A DNA stretch of 64,000 nt from Prochilodus magdalenae. Lineage: Eukaryota > Chordata > Actinopteri > Characiformes > Prochilodontidae. Shown here one piece after another: positions 1 through 11,839 of the stretch (position 1 is its first letter; every line of letters begins with the position of its first letter). The notes beneath the pieces were generated by a model, which saw nothing but the letters and a program-made list of their open reading frames with translations, did not search any database and was not told where the DNA came from. Position numbers and translations under genes: made by a program. The stretch is from the NCBI GenBank assembly GCA_024036415.1, contig JAMWET010001300.1, positions 1,729,501 through 1,793,500 of the forward strand, given 5' to 3'.

Positions 1-957
1 TGATTTAACAGCATGAGTAAATCAAATATGTGAAAGCAGGTAGGCCTGTCACAACTATTGCATAATCGCCTGACCGCAGTGATTTCAGCTCACTGCTTTC
101 ACATCCTTGGAGGTATTTTCACTGGTTAGTTTCAGATACAGAAAGCAGGTAACACATTTACCGGGACACTTAATGGGTCTGACAGAAAGAGCCGGCTTCA
201 GGCTTACTGTTAGACCTTTAGAGGGCAGCAGTGACTAATGCTTGTTTATCTGAGCTGTCTGTTTTCAGTTGGAAGAAACAATCACAGCCCACAATCACAG
301 CTCATGGCCAATCAGCCAATTTGACCAGTTCAGGCCTGCACAGTGAAAGCTGCATGTACAGAACAAAACTGGAATTTTTATAAAACCATTAATCATCGGG
401 TTAAACCTCGTGATTGTGACATCCTTAATAGCAGGGAAGGCACTGAACGATGCTGCGCTGTTGCCCTCCCAAAATGTAGTTTGAGCAACTCCCGGTTGAA
501 GGCTGCATGTTTTATGAATGCTGTCACATCTCCGCATGTGGGAAGCTTTCTTGTCTTCTTCCAGGCTTTTGATTTAAACCAGAATCCTAGTGTCTTACCC
601 ATTCCGGTTTCTTTCATGATATTCTGTGATTCATGCTGCGTGCAGATGACTGAAACTAAAACCTGAAGGACCAACTTCACTTCTACATGTCTTCATCACA
701 CTTGGTCAGCATGTACAGAAAACGAGTTTGGATATTGAGCAGTTAAAGAATGCAGCCTGTTGCCCTAACTGTTAAGACTTGTGTGCTTCATTATCAAAAA
801 AAAAAAAAAGTTGCACAAATAGTTTCCCTGAACTGGCTTCTAGTAGCTGCTCGCATCAGATTTGAAACGAAATGCTTGTCTGCGCAGAGAATGGACCAGC
901 CCATTCCTACCTTAGGCCAATGCTTTAGAGTTGATCCATACCTCGAAGTAGACTCGG
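1..957. other. Upstream intergenic sequence, no gene recognised
   Basis: No reading frame here shows a recognisable domain or a set of splice-flanked exons. The open frames are short and overlap on both strands, as expected by chance. A run of 13 or more A residues lies near 797-810. Part of 840-957 may belong to the LINE 3' end that becomes recognisable just downstream. Confidence 0.5.
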
Positions 958-959
958 CT

Positions 960-1162
960 AGACCATGAATTCCTCATCCCTCAGATGTATGGAAGCCAAG
1001 CATCCAGGCTCTTCTCTCTCCTGGCACCCGGATGGTGAACAAAACTTTTACTGACTGTCAAAATAGCAGCCTTAAAACGCAACCTACAGACCCATCTCTT
1101 AGTGAAGGGGTGAAGTCGCTTTGGATAAGAGGGTCTGCTAAATGGCATAAATGTAAAAGTAG
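960..1162 (+). mobile_element. L2-type LINE, 3' end fragment
   Basis: The stretch from about 1010 to 1105 resembles the C-terminal end of a fish L2 LINE reverse-transcriptase ORF: a 'ctcctggcacc' segment, then a 'cttaaaacgcaacctacagaccc' type segment reading like LKRNLQTHL. It is followed by the tail motif 'gtcgctttggataagag', 'ctgctaaatg', which is common to fish L2 LINEs and to the SINEs that borrow their tails. The frame is broken. The downstream end abuts a Tc1/mariner relic, so the terminal repeat of one or both elements has been lost. Confidence 0.65.
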
Positions 1163-1717
1163 GGAATCAGCCAACAGGAATGAAACTTGGTGAGTAGGTT
1201 TGACACTATGAGACATGTGAATGTTCGCATTCGGCTGTGCATGTGACATAAGCAAGGACAGGCCTTATCCCTGTACCTGACTAACCCAACAGCCACAATT
1301 GCGGACATTCATCAAGCATTGAGCTTTCCATGAATGATGCTCTTCATTAGTCCTGTTAGTGCCAGCACCATTGGCAGACTATGATGCAGGACTATGCACC
1401 AGACCGTTACAGTGACTGCCCTTAACACCATGTCAGTGTCACCAAAGACTGCAATGGTGTCAGACTGTCATGGAGTGGCATAGAATGGCAGTGGTTAATC
1501 TTCAGTGACAATCCTGTTTGTGAAGACGACCAACAAGTCGTGTGTGGAAGCACCGTTGTCAGCAGTTTGATGAATTTTGTTGTCCATTGTTCAGTCGCTG
1601 CCCATATCAGTCTAAATGTATTCTCATTTATTGTTCCTGGTAACCTTTATCTTCCTTCTCAAACACCATTGCAATCCCACACTTCCTTCAGGGTGCAACA
1701 GTTCTTTTGATGACGAT
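1163..1717 (+). mobile_element. Decayed Tc1/mariner relic, copy A
   Basis: This region is clearly similar to 36142-36606 in ap1s1 intron 1: shared blocks include 'atgaaactt', 'gttagtgccagcaccattgg', 'gactgtcatggag' and 'ggtaacctttatcttcctt'. Around 1494-1515 it can be read as LIFSDNP, a degenerate form of the FSDxSRF catalytic block of Tc1/mariner transposases that is better kept in copy B. The right end near 1717 ('gttcttttgatgacga') matches the right terminal repeat of copy B. The left terminal repeat is absent; the sequence runs directly into a LINE tail. No usable transposase remains. Confidence 0.65.
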
Positions 1718-1887
1718 TATTATCAACCTGTGATGTATAAACCAAACAGACGTAGGTCTCCATCGGCCCATACTGACGATAATATGGTTGCATTGGGTGG
1801 GGTTCTCCTGTGTAATGCCATGCTCAAGCTGAAGCTGAAACGTCTGAATGATGTATTTGTGTTAAATTGGATTTTTATTCTCGCTGA

Positions 1888-1889
<2 letters not shown>

Positions 1890-1978
<89 letters not shown>

Positions 1979-1979
1979 C
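1890..1979. repeat. (GA)n microsatellite
   Basis: About 90 bases of GA dinucleotides with a few interruptions (one GATA, one GAAA). The leucine/serine-rich open frame on the opposite strand is a product of this repeat and not a gene. Confidence 0.97.
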
Positions 1980-3785
1980 TGTTTGATGCTTCAACTAAAA
2001 TGGCGACCTGGAGGAATTTCATCTATTATTAGTAATGAATGAAGTAGTACGCCTGGTCTCTACACGTTTTAATAAAATTGGGCATGTACAGCACATTGAG
2101 ACTTTCATGTCTCAACTGTGAGTGTTTACTTTAGGAGTCAGCGCTGCCCTTTGTGAGCTTGCCAGGCTACACTCAAACTCTCCTGGCAACCAGTTACATA
2201 ATCTTGGCGTACACCAGTCATTGACTAGGCATGTGGGGCATTGCCACTCTCAACTCAAAGTGTGTTCACTGATGGCCTGATAGCTTTGAACCAGAGCACT
2301 ACCGACCAGTAAAGACTGCATTTGTCCTCTGGCCGCTTTTGGGCCACTCCAGGCTTTCCTCTTTTGTGCGTGTTCAACTCCTTGGATTCAATGATTTTAG
2401 AAATGCAGCAATGTGTAGAGAGACTGCTGTCAGACACTGTCAGCTGTTCATACTGCATCATCCACAAGCTTGTGAACACCACTGAGTTGTCACGGGAAGT
2501 TGGCTTGCAGTGCTAGAACTGCAGGGAGGGTCTCACTTCAAAGGGGTTTCTCCAAAACCTTGAGGAATTAGAAATAGATATAGAAATAGAGATATATGTG
2601 ATTAACGAAGGTGTGGAATAACTAGGTGGATACCGTTTGTGGTATACAGGGGGTCTTAAGGTGGGGTGGGGTTCAGAACCTCCTAATTAACCTGCAACAA
2701 ATGAACTTATTATTATTATACATGCTCAAATACTAATTCAGGTAAAGGCTACTGCCTAGGCTACTTCATCTATAAAAGACCCAGGCTCATTCTTTGCTAA
2801 TCTTAATGCAGCACTTGTCTGCCTCAGCGTGGCAGGGTGGCACAGGGTTACATTTACTGAGATGTAAGTAAGGGTAGATTTGTGATTTTGTCATTTTTTA
2901 AAAATGACCAAACCACCTCACCTCTTACAGCTGCAGTTAAGGCTGGACTGATTGTGATAGCAGCTTAACTAACAGACTAATCAAAACCCCCAGCATCATG
3001 TCTGGATTTCAATACTTTCACAATACTGTTAGACCCATTTACGTCAGTTCCTTCTATCGCTTTTTCTATCAGGAGTATGGACCAGTGGTTAAATGGTTAC
3101 TGGTAGCATAGCCCCGCCTCACCCCCAATCCCCCCCACCCCTCACTAGCCCAAAAGTCTGCATATGGCAGTTCAGTCAGCAGCCTGCATCACTGATGTTG
3201 AAATGATTTGATGATTGATTTTGTGGACCCACACACACATTTGCACATGCACAGACTGACTAACCCCACATATCTAAAAACCCACAGCTATGTAGTAAAA
3301 GGAAAACCAGCTCATGGTTCTAGTTCTTTCCATATGTGTAAGCAACTCTCACTTCACTAATCCCAAAGCAAGGCCTAACAATCTGAGCCCCCTTCCACAC
3401 AGTTTCAGTTCATTACATTGATTTTGTCTCACTGTTTACCAAACATGTATAATACCCATCCCAGTTTTCTGTTATTGTTAAAGAGCACATTGTTTTAAAT
3501 AGGGAGAATACTTTTGTTTTGTCTCTCTTGTACATTGAGACACTCTGAGAGAAATACAATTGCTCCAGACGTGTGGAAATGAATCAGAGATACAGTGTAT
3601 TGTGAATAAATTTAATAAATGTAAATGTTCATCTTTCAAATAAAACACACATATAAATAGAGATCATTTACATATATCAGTCTTAAAGGCAGAGCAACAA
3701 AAAGCTGTTTGATTGTAATTAATAAGGTGAGTTTTAAAAATACTGCATGCTAGAACTTAAAACTATTCGCCAGTTGGACTTATAC
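1980..3785. other. Intergenic, nothing recognised
   Basis: No exon-like frame, RNA gene or clear transposon was recognised. There is a short 'attattattatta' stretch near 2707, a C-rich tract near 3125-3145 and AT-rich sequence from about 3590 onward. Confidence 0.4.
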
Positions 3786-3789
3786 ACAC

Positions 3790-4050
3790 GTAAATTTGCC
3801 TATAGCATTGAACCCATCCATGAAGTGAAACTCCCACATCCACACACACTTGTGAACATACACACACTAGGGGCAAGTGAGCACACTTGTCCAGAGCAGG
3901 GGGCAGCCCTATTCATGTTGTGCAGAGAGCTGTTGGGGGTTAGATGCCTTGCTCAAAGGCACTTCAGTCGTGTCCTGTTGGTTCAGGGAATCAAATCGGT
4001 TAGGCTGGTTAGGCTGGTTCCCTAACCTCCAGTCCACAACTGCTCTATGT
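3790..4050 (+). repeat. Dispersed repeat family R1, copy 1
   Basis: One of three related copies in this window (others at 9686-9960 and 12325-12590, all in the same orientation). Shared landmarks in order are 'aacccatcc.tgaagtgaaa', 'cacacacta', 'agtgagcacac', 'gggcagcccta', 'gggggttag.tgccttgctc' and 'ggttccctaacctccag'. This is a widespread noncoding repeat in teleost genomes. I cannot assign it to a transposon class with confidence. This copy is the most diverged of the three. Confidence 0.8.
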
Positions 4051-5690
4051 ATTTGATATGTGCTGCTTAAAGATTATAATCAATTAACAAGAAGAAACAT
4101 AGAAGGTCAAATCATTTAAAGGATTAGGAATTCTACAGCACGATTTGCACCATAACCTTCTTTATATCCTTCTTTAGTAAGTGGCTGGATTAAAGCACAA
4201 TTAAAAGTCAGAGAGGTCGTCTAACACAGCCATCTATATGCTTTACATTTGCTTTGCCAGTCTGGTGAACCAGGCTAACGGAGGAGTGCTCTTTTAGTAA
4301 AGTTATGACTAACAGCATGAATCCAGTGTCAGGTAATATACCGTGTTTTAGGCTGATATGGCATAAAAAGTGAGGCAGTCTTTAGCTGTAGTGTACTGTT
4401 GAAAGGGTTGTGTGCTTTAAAAAATACTTTATTGAAAAACTTCATGCAATTCCCCCTTTACCACGAACATAGCTGATCACCCGCATGCTTATTAGCAACA
4501 AGCAATGAAGGTCTGTTTCATCCCAAATTGTCCTGGGGGACATAGACGTCTGTTATATTAGCCTTATAGCTCCAGCGCAAGACGTGGACGATGTGTGCTT
4601 GGACACACATCGTGTCTTGGCCAATCGACTATGTTTGGAGTGTGAGACACATTTGTGTATATTTGAATTTCCCGTCAGCCATTTCTTTAGACAGTGTTCA
4701 CCTCCAAAGTGGTTCCTCCTAGAGCCCTTTTCTTTTAAAAAGAGGAGGCATTACTTAGGAATTTCCTCAGCTCATTCCAGTAGTTTTCACAATATCCTTC
4801 ATCATCAAAGCATTTTCATTTCAAGCTGAATTTTTTCTCCCTGTATTCATCCGAGGTAAAAGATTTTCAGCCTTGGGCTAATGGTGATTTTTTAAAGTAA
4901 GATAAACACTCACAATAAAATGAAGGCCACAGACCACACAGCAGATACAAGTGCTCAGGATGTGACGAAACTCTGAAACTCAGGACCGGTAACAGAACAC
5001 TCCAAAAGAGTGGCCTTGAAAGAAAAATAATTTAATAATGAATGGTTTACTAAACAGTAAAACCCAAACGCTGTTTCAGAGCTTTATTACTTTCATTCTG
5101 TTTTTCCATCAGATGAGTGTTAGGAAACTCCCGGCTTACTTCCAGATGTTTGTGTGCTTGTACACTGCAGCTTGTCTCTCTGCACTTATAATTGATTCTA
5201 TTTAGATTTTCTGGAAGTTCCAGGGTGATATTATTTTATCATGGGCCAAAATGTCTTGCACCGGAACTTAGAATCATGGCAGCAGTTTCCAGTGTAGTAC
5301 ATCCTGTGATGTGGATTGTGAGTTGAACAGTGTTGGACAGATATCTTTAACAGTGATGTCTCAGGAAACAGTGTCCTAATCTATCCTTAGGCAGCCTGGA
5401 TTCTATTCAAGGCAAAGAGCGTGACTCACTCGGAGCGCTCATGTGAGTGATTCAAATATCAAATATACTTTATCCATCATACATGTTCCATGATCCTGTT
5501 CTTAAGTGTCTTCTATATATGTACTTGTGTTCTGCATATGTACTTCTTAGTCCAGTTAAAAGTTCTCCTAACTAACATTTTAGCACTTTCGATTTAGAAC
5601 ATATACAACTGTTGTTCTAGCACAGCACGGTTCTATTAGGCATTTTCTGGACTCCTAGTTCACCACAGTTGTGGCACATAGTGTTTCTAG
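4051..5690. other. Intergenic, no gene recognised
   Basis: No gene or clear transposon was recognised apart from the imperfect inverted repeat at 4578-4619. Open frames here (for example 4584-4829) are short and have no recognisable features. Confidence 0.4.
4578..4619. repeat. Imperfect inverted repeat (hairpin)
   Basis: The left arm 'caagac' plus 'acgatgtgtg' pairs with the right arm 'cacacatcgt' plus 'gtcttg', with a 4-base bulge (gtgg) in the left arm and a short loop around 'cttgga'. The total stem is about 16 base pairs. It could be an isolated hairpin or the two ends of a collapsed small palindrome. Nothing indicates that it is transcribed. Confidence 0.6.
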
Positions 5691-5699
5691 AGCCAACAT

Positions 5700-6672
5700 T
5701 AATGTAGACTTCCACAGTTCCACTCTTCTCTGAAGGCCTTCTACAAGGTTTTGGAGTGTGTCTGAGAATTTTTCATCTAAAATACCATTTTAGACACTGA
5801 TGTTGGATGAGAGCGCCTGGCTCGCAATCTCCATTCTAGCTTATCCCAAAGGTGTTTGATGGGGTTGAGGTTAGGTCTCTTTGTAGGCTAGTCAGGTTCT
5901 TCCACACCAGGCTCACCCAGCCATTCTTTTATGAACCTTTGTGTAGTAGGGTACAGTTATGCTGTAACGGGAACGGGCCTTACTCAAACTGTTCCCACAA
6001 AGTTAGAAGTAAACAGTTGTCCAAATTGTCATCATGTACTCATCCATCAATATTCCCCTTCACTGGAACCAAGGAACATTAGCCAACCCCTGAAAAACAG
6101 CCCCATATCATTATCTCTCCTCCACCAAACACTTGGAACATTGAGCCAGGTAGGTAACTTGCTAATGGTGTTCACCACCATCCCAGACTCCTCCATCAGA
6201 CTGCCCTTTAGAGAAGCGTGCTGCATCACACCACTGAACAAGTTTCCATGGCTCCAGAGTTCAGGAACGGCACACTCTACACTACTCCATCCAATGCTTG
6301 GCATTGAGCTTGGTGATAAAAAAGACTTGCATGCAGCTGCTCGGCCATGGAAACCCATGCCATTAAGCTCGTGCTGCACAATTTCTGTGCTGACGTTGTT
6401 GTCAGCCAAGGTTTAGAACTCTACATTAATTGAGTCAGCGCTAGTGACTTTTACTCATGTGCCTCAGCACTCAGCAACCTCGCTCTGTAACCTTATGTAA
6501 TCTCTTACTTTGTGCCTGCGGATCCTAAAGGCTTCCAGTCTTTTATAATATCAATAAGTATACCAATAGGTGGGATTCAGTGAGCTCTTTAAGACCCATT
6601 CTTTCACCAATGTTACATAGCTAGGAGAATGATCTTATACACCTATGATAATGGGACTGAATAAAACACCAT
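5700..6672 (-). mobile_element. Decayed Tc1-like transposon, reverse orientation
   Basis: Read on the - strand, the interval 6409-6047 gives blocks that align with a fish Tc1-like transposase: GFHGRAAA near the start, then a region corresponding to the SDESRF catalytic block (badly diverged), a MEESGMVV segment, and WWRRDNDMGLFFRGW, which matches the GGGGIMVWGCF block. Further - strand sequence at 5815-5930 corresponds to the SPDLNPIE region ('ggggttgaggttagg' is its complement). The stretch 6555-6672, with 'acccattctttcaccaatg', corresponds to the 5' part of the element. The frame is broken by indels and stops, so it is a fossil. Exact ends and terminal repeats were not found. Confidence 0.75.
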
Positions 6673-7470
6673 CAGAGGTGTGTCCCAATACGTGTGTGAA
6701 TATAGTGTCTATAAAACACTTCCCTCTTTTGACAGTGGTAGCTTGGTTTAAACGAATTCTAACATGTAATATGATAAAGTACATCAATGTTCAATAAATA
6801 CTAATTATATTAAAAGTAAATGCAAAAAAACATCATTTTGAGGAACAGCATAGCTTTTTTAACAGTTCTGTTTTGCCAGCCAAGCAAAACACCAGTCAAA
6901 GATGTTGTTCCCTTAAACAACACAAGGTTTTTAATAACATTGCCTCATTAATACTGAATGAAGCCCAGTGTGTGGTCATATCTAGGTAGTGTTTTACATG
7001 GAAAGCAAAAGTTTATGAGACATCTTGAATGTTAAAGTCATGCTGAAAAAGTGAAAAGAATCTGAAGGCATGACTCTTCTCTTCCATGACAAACATCTTT
7101 TGCATCTGATGTCTTCTTAGTCATTGTGGCTCTTTTGAAATCTAATTCAGAAGCACCACCTGACATTTCTACTGGACTGTAAAGGTCTACTTACTCAGTT
7201 TTTAGCACCTTAAAAAAAAGAATAAAGCACATAATTTCTCCCTTGTTATTCTGCTCTCCTTGGCTTGTCTCTAACCCATCCAGAAGTTGTTATCAAGTTG
7301 TTTCTTGTTTGTGTTCCTCAGTACACAGTTTATTTTGTTTCGACATGCTGTTTGTTGGGGCAGTGTTAAGGATTTGGATGCAGCTCTTTTCTCATTGTCC
7401 AGCATTAATGCCCCTGGGGTATGTCTCACACAGTAAGTGATAAAGCCTAACCAATGGGGTTAAAAACAAA
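6673..7470. other. Intergenic, nothing recognised
   Basis: AT-rich sequence without a recognisable gene or element. The open frame at 7243-7440 has no identifiable domain. Confidence 0.4.
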
Positions 7471-7785
7471 GGCAGGATGGCGGTGCAGTGGTTAGTACTG
7501 TCACCTCATGGTACGAAAGTCCTGTGCTCAGTTTCCGGCTGTGTGGAGTTCGCATGTTCCGCATCTTGCATCCATCTCCATGGGTGCTCTGGTTTCCTCC
7601 CACAGTCCAAAGACATACAGTTAGGTGACTGGAGATGCTAAGTTGCCCCTTAGGTGTAATTGAATGTGTAATGTGTCTGTCTGCCCTACAGTGGATTGAA
7701 AGCCTGTCCAAGGTGTTTCTGCCCATTGAATGCTGGGGTTGGGCCTAGAACCTCCTGTAACCCAGTGTTATTAAGCAGAGAAGAT
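7471..7785 (+). mobile_element. DANA-like SINE
   Basis: The sequence follows the layout of the DANA/HE1 type of fish SINE. It has a tRNA-like head ('ggcggtgcagtggttagtac', 'tgtcacctcatgg'), the conserved core 'tgtgtggagttcgcatgttc', 'ctctggtttcctcccacag' and 'tccaaagacatacag', then 'ctggagatgctaagttgcc' and a 3' part ending near 'ttaagcagagaagatg'. Substitutions throughout mark an old copy. The antisense open frame across it is not a gene. Confidence 0.85.
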
Positions 7786-8684
7786 GTGTGAGCGGTAAAA
7801 AGCAATGCTGTCACCACACCCGCTTATTTCATATCTACTTGCTTCTTCCTACTATGATTTGCTCCTTCTGCTATAAATATCATTACTGTTCACATGATTA
7901 TCATCACAAATGCTGAATGGGTCGCCTCCATCTGTCCCAGATTAAATCAAAGCTTAGAGAAGCGTAAAGTTAGCTGGCTAAGCAGGAACTTTGGGGTTTC
8001 TTGTGGATGTTACTTCTTTCTTCTGTGATTCTTCAATACCTCTTTGTTTAATTTTCTAGGTTATTTTAATGGTTTGTTTCTCCGCACTTACGTCTTTTTC
8101 CCTTTGCCTGTCTCGTCAGCTACAATGCTGCACTGTTGCCGCTGTAAACGGTGGCTAGTTTTAAAGTAAACAACCCCAGAAGTAATTAAAACCAGGAATG
8201 AGACAACGAAGTGGCTTATACAGCCTGAAACCACATAACAGACAAAGACAGCAGTTGTGAGGTAATAAGTTCTCATAGTCCAAAATGAGAAAAGCACAGG
8301 GCGTTTAGAGTAAAACTACTACAACTGAGTCATATGGAGGTTGTGCATTTGTCAGCAACCCTATAGGTTGATTTCTCAAGGGCCCATTTTCCTTAATAGG
8401 TTTCCAGGGCCTGCCGTATGTACACTGAGGAATTACATAATGGTGAACCAGGCAAACTGACAAATCACTCTCACTGGAATATCTGAGCTCTGAGGATGAC
8501 ACACAGGATAGACCGTTCTTCTTCTTCTTCAACTGCAGTTGCTAGAACACGGGGGAAATGATGCATCGCTGAAGAGAATGCACAGGGGAGAGTTAAGTGA
8601 CTCTGAGAGTGAAGTTGAGAATGACCCATCAATAATCCTTATATAATCCTTAAACCCCTAAACTGGATGGTCTTAGAGCTAGAT
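7786..8684. other. Intergenic, nothing recognised
   Basis: No gene recognised. A short (TTC)5 run lies near 8517-8530, and open frames on the - strand across it have no recognisable domain. Confidence 0.4.
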
Positions 8685-8686
8685 TA

Positions 8687-9218
8687 CAGTGCTGAGACAA
8701 AGTATTTTCCCCCTCGCCTGATTGCTTCCATTCTTTCTAATTTGTCTCATGTTTCAGATCATCCAACCAATTCTGTATGAGTCATCAATCCAATCTTGCT
8801 GAAATTTTATATAATGGCTCTCACCATGGCTTCCACAGACCCCGAGCCGTAGCAATGTAACTATTTCCAGATGCTAGGCTTCAATGACATCATGTGCTAT
8901 TTTGAGACCATCTAGCTTCTTCACATTTACAGGCAGTACTATTCAAGTGATGTTTACATTCAGCAGGTCTGGCAGTAATCATGTCTAGGTGTGGCTAGTG
9001 AAAATGAAGTCAATAGTCTTTAATTTGGTTAACTGGTTTATTTAGTAGGGGGCAAATACTTTTTCAGATAGGGCGGGTAGAGCTGAGCAGCATTTTGCTG
9101 TACTTGGGTTTCTTTGTCTAGTATTAAAAGTAGAATGATGACCTGAAACATTCAAGTGTGACAAATACTCCAAAATAGGAGACACTGAGAAGGGGACAAA
9201 TACTTTTTAACAGCACCA
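8687..9218. mobile_element. Non-autonomous DNA transposon with TA target duplication
   Basis: The left end 'cagtgctgagacaaagtatt' (8687 on) and the complement of the right end 'tggtgctgttaaaaagtatt' form terminal inverted repeats of about 25 bases, each continuing into a C-rich 'ccccct/tcccctt' segment. A TA lies on both sides (8685-8686 and 9219-9220), as expected for Tc1/mariner-type insertion. The interior includes 'aacattcaagtgtgacaaat' and 'gggggcaaatactttttcag', known from a common fish element whose ends read as 'aaaaagtatttgccccc'. No transposase frame is present. Confidence 0.8.
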
Positions 9219-9685
9219 TACAAATTAATGAATGTCAAAGCAAATTAAGTGATTTAATGTACTCACTGTGATGTGGTAAGGTGAGACCTACCCCTTCTCC
9301 AGTGCATTCCAGCCCCTATACAGTAGAATGTGTGCATAGATGTACTTACCTGTGTCTTCCTGTTAAAGAGGATTGGCAAAAGGGGGACAGCAGGGAGGCC
9401 CGCTTACCTTATCCTTATCGGGAGGATCCACCGGTGGGGAGAAAGGAGGTGGGGAGTCTATTCATCATTTAAAATCCGGTGGGGAACAAAAGTGAATAAT
9501 TAACTTGTAAGTTGATGGGCCCAGACAATGGTATACTAGTAATGATTGGTTGTAACCTAGGTTGTTTGCATTGAGCGCTGATATTCTTTTTGTGTATGTT
9601 ACTGCAGTATTGTAACCCCTTAGTAGGGAATGGGATCTCCAGGGGCGGGGCTTCGGGTTCTTCGGGTGTGGGAAGTTATAAAGGA
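9219..9685. other. Intergenic, possible LTR-like sequence at its end
   Basis: No gene recognised. The segment 9600-9690 is unusually GC-rich ('ggggcggggcttcgggttct') and contains 'agttataaagg', a TATA-like string. Together with 9960-10160 it may form a long terminal repeat split by the R1 repeat, but no clear ends or target duplication were found. Confidence 0.3.
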
Positions 9686-9960
9686 CTTTAAGATTTAAGA
9701 TTTAAATCCCCTTATTAGTCCCACAGTGGGGAAATTTAGTCTCCGCATTTAACCCATCCGTGAAGTGAAAGACCCACAAACACACTCACTAGTGAACACA
9801 CACACTAGGGGGCAGTGAGCACACTTACCCGGAGCGGTGGGCAGCCCTATCCACGGCGCCCGGGGAGCAATTGGGGGTTAGGTGCCTTGCTCAAGGGCAC
9901 CTCAGTCGTTACTGTCAGTTCAGGGTAAAGGACGTTGGGATACAGCCTCGCGGCTGCTTC
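9686..9960 (+). repeat. Dispersed repeat family R1, copy 2
   Basis: This is the best preserved of the three R1 copies. It begins around 'aagatttaaatccccttatt', passes through 'cccacagtggggaaattt', 'aacccatccgtgaagtgaaa', 'agtgagcacacttacccgga', 'gcggtgggcagccctatcc' and 'gccttgctcaagggcacctc', and ends near 'gttactgtcagttcaggg'. The opening 'ccttattagtcccacagtggggaaatt' type segment is a familiar teleost repeat motif. It is noncoding. Confidence 0.8.
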
Positions 9961-11170
9961 CCATGCTGTAGCTAAGCCTGATACTTAGTGTAAATACTAT
10001 GCAGTGTAAATACTTTATTTCTCGTTTATGTTTCGTTTTGTTCAGTGTTTGTTTCTTGTACTACGTCGTGTCAATAACATACGTGCACTCCCGTTTTAGT
10101 CCTGGCCATCCATACAGCCGCACGTAAACCCTAAAACCCTCTTCACGGGGTTTAACAACACCACACTCGTATATATGTATTTGACACTGATTTAATGTAT
10201 ATACCAACTATACTAATAAACAAACTGAAGCTTAATATCAGCTCTGGTGTTATACTTGCAATAGCCAAAGCAAAGATTCACTGCTACTATGTTTAATGTT
10301 AACCTCATTTGCTTAGACAAAGTCTGGTTTTTAAAAGTGCTGTAGCTTTGGGAAAGGTTGTTATATATTGTTTACAGCAGAGTTCAGAAGTCTTAATGAA
10401 ACCGAGTATGTCTACCTTCTGCTTTACTGGGTTTGTGCATTTGAGCTTGTTTAGACCAGTTTAAACAAAAGCCTCTGATGAGCTGATACAATAGTTACAT
10501 ATGGCTGTGTGATGTAGTGACTGTCTGGCAACACCCTAACTATCATCAGGGATTTGCCTTAACTCTGCATTTCTTTCAGGACCTGCCCTTTTCCTTATTA
10601 ATGCACTACTGTTACCAAGGTAGCATGTGTAAACCAGCCCTTAGGCCATGAATATACTTCACTTAGCAAATGCAGACTACTAATACCCTGAACTGCATGT
10701 GTATGGTAGCAGTGCTGCAGGTCTCAACAGAGGTAGCATCTAGATCATGATTATCAAACAGAAAGATTTCTTCACATAGCAACCAGTCTTTCATCATTCT
10801 CCAATTCCACAAAAAATTATGCAGTAGCTTTCTTTTACTGAAAGAGGGATGGCTTGACAGTAATGGAGTTCATAACCCCCACCTTTTGTTTTAAAGTGTA
10901 CCCAGAGAGTAAATGTGGAGTCGCATGTCTCTGTCACACCATTTTTGGCTTAGGGAGATTTCACCAAGGAAATGTTCAACCATTGAAGATCATTGTCTGG
11001 ACAATGTTGTTTAAAAGTGATCATCCTGTATTCATATGCAGTTCACTAGTGATTATCACAGGTATAACAGGTTATAGGCCAACTGGGAGAAGATTTAGTT
11101 TTAATCACTGATGGTTTCAATATTTGATATGCACAGATAGATCTTATACGCACTGATTTCATTAGACCAG
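9961..11170. other. Intergenic, no gene recognised
   Basis: The first 200 bases contain CpG-rich words ('tactacgtcgtgtcaataac', 'cagccgcacgtaaaccc') that stand out from the AT-rich surroundings and might be the second half of an LTR. The rest shows no recognisable gene, repeat family or RNA. Confidence 0.35.
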
Positions 11171-11174
11171 TGCT

Positions 11175-11362
11175 TCTTCAGCCTGGTCCTGGAGGGACCC
11201 TGCCCTGCTCATTTTAGTGGATTCCCTGATTTAACACACCCCATGCAACTCTGAAAGGGCTTGTTAATGAGCTGATGAGTCGAATCAAGTGTGTTGGGAG
11301 CAGGGAAAGCACTTAAATATGCATGACAGGGTGTCTCTGGGATCAGGACTGAGGAACACTGT
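11175..11362. repeat. Dispersed repeat family R2 ('tggtcctggaggga' type)
   Basis: The segment runs from 'cttcagcctggtcctggagg' to 'gggatcaggactgaggaaca', the two ends being imperfect inverted repeats. The middle has 'taatgagctgatgagt', 'aatcaagtgtgttgggagc' and 'agggaaagc'. Related sequence occurs at 53125-53290 (reverse orientation), 61781-61985, 63345-63475 and 63585-63745. This is a familiar fish MITE-like repeat; its superfamily is not certain. Confidence 0.65.
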
Positions 11363-11839
11363 ATTAGGTTGTTGAATTCATTTTCATAGTCCACTCACTT
11401 CCCATTGGCATGGAGTTCATCTTGCAGTCTCACATCAGAACAGTGGCTTCATTAGCATGTCAGTATGTACTAATACATCAAGCAGTGGGGGAAGTGCATC
11501 AAAGCATGATCTTACTGCTGATTGTACAGAAGCCTTCCTTAATCTCAGGCAACAGTGAAAATAAATCGTCCAGAAAAGTTAGACTGATGATTTACTGATG
11601 CCTACAAAGATCATACAAACTTTCTCCTTTCCACTATAAACAGACTGGTTAACTCCGACCTGCATATCTCCTCTGAAAATCTAACAACAAACACATGTAA
11701 TGAGTGAGCAATATTCTTTAGTATAAAAAAGGATAAGGAACTCCACTGTTAATATTCACTATGTCGGCTTACCTACACTGTCAACACAGCAGTGCTAAAA
11801 GCAGTATGTCCACCCTAATACGACTGATTTTGGTGCCCT
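11363..11839. other. Intergenic, nothing recognised
   Basis: AT-rich sequence with short open frames lacking recognisable features. Confidence 0.4.

Noticed and set aside
1723..2022. Leucine-serine repeat protein on the - strand
   Set aside because: Direct translation of the (GA)n microsatellite.
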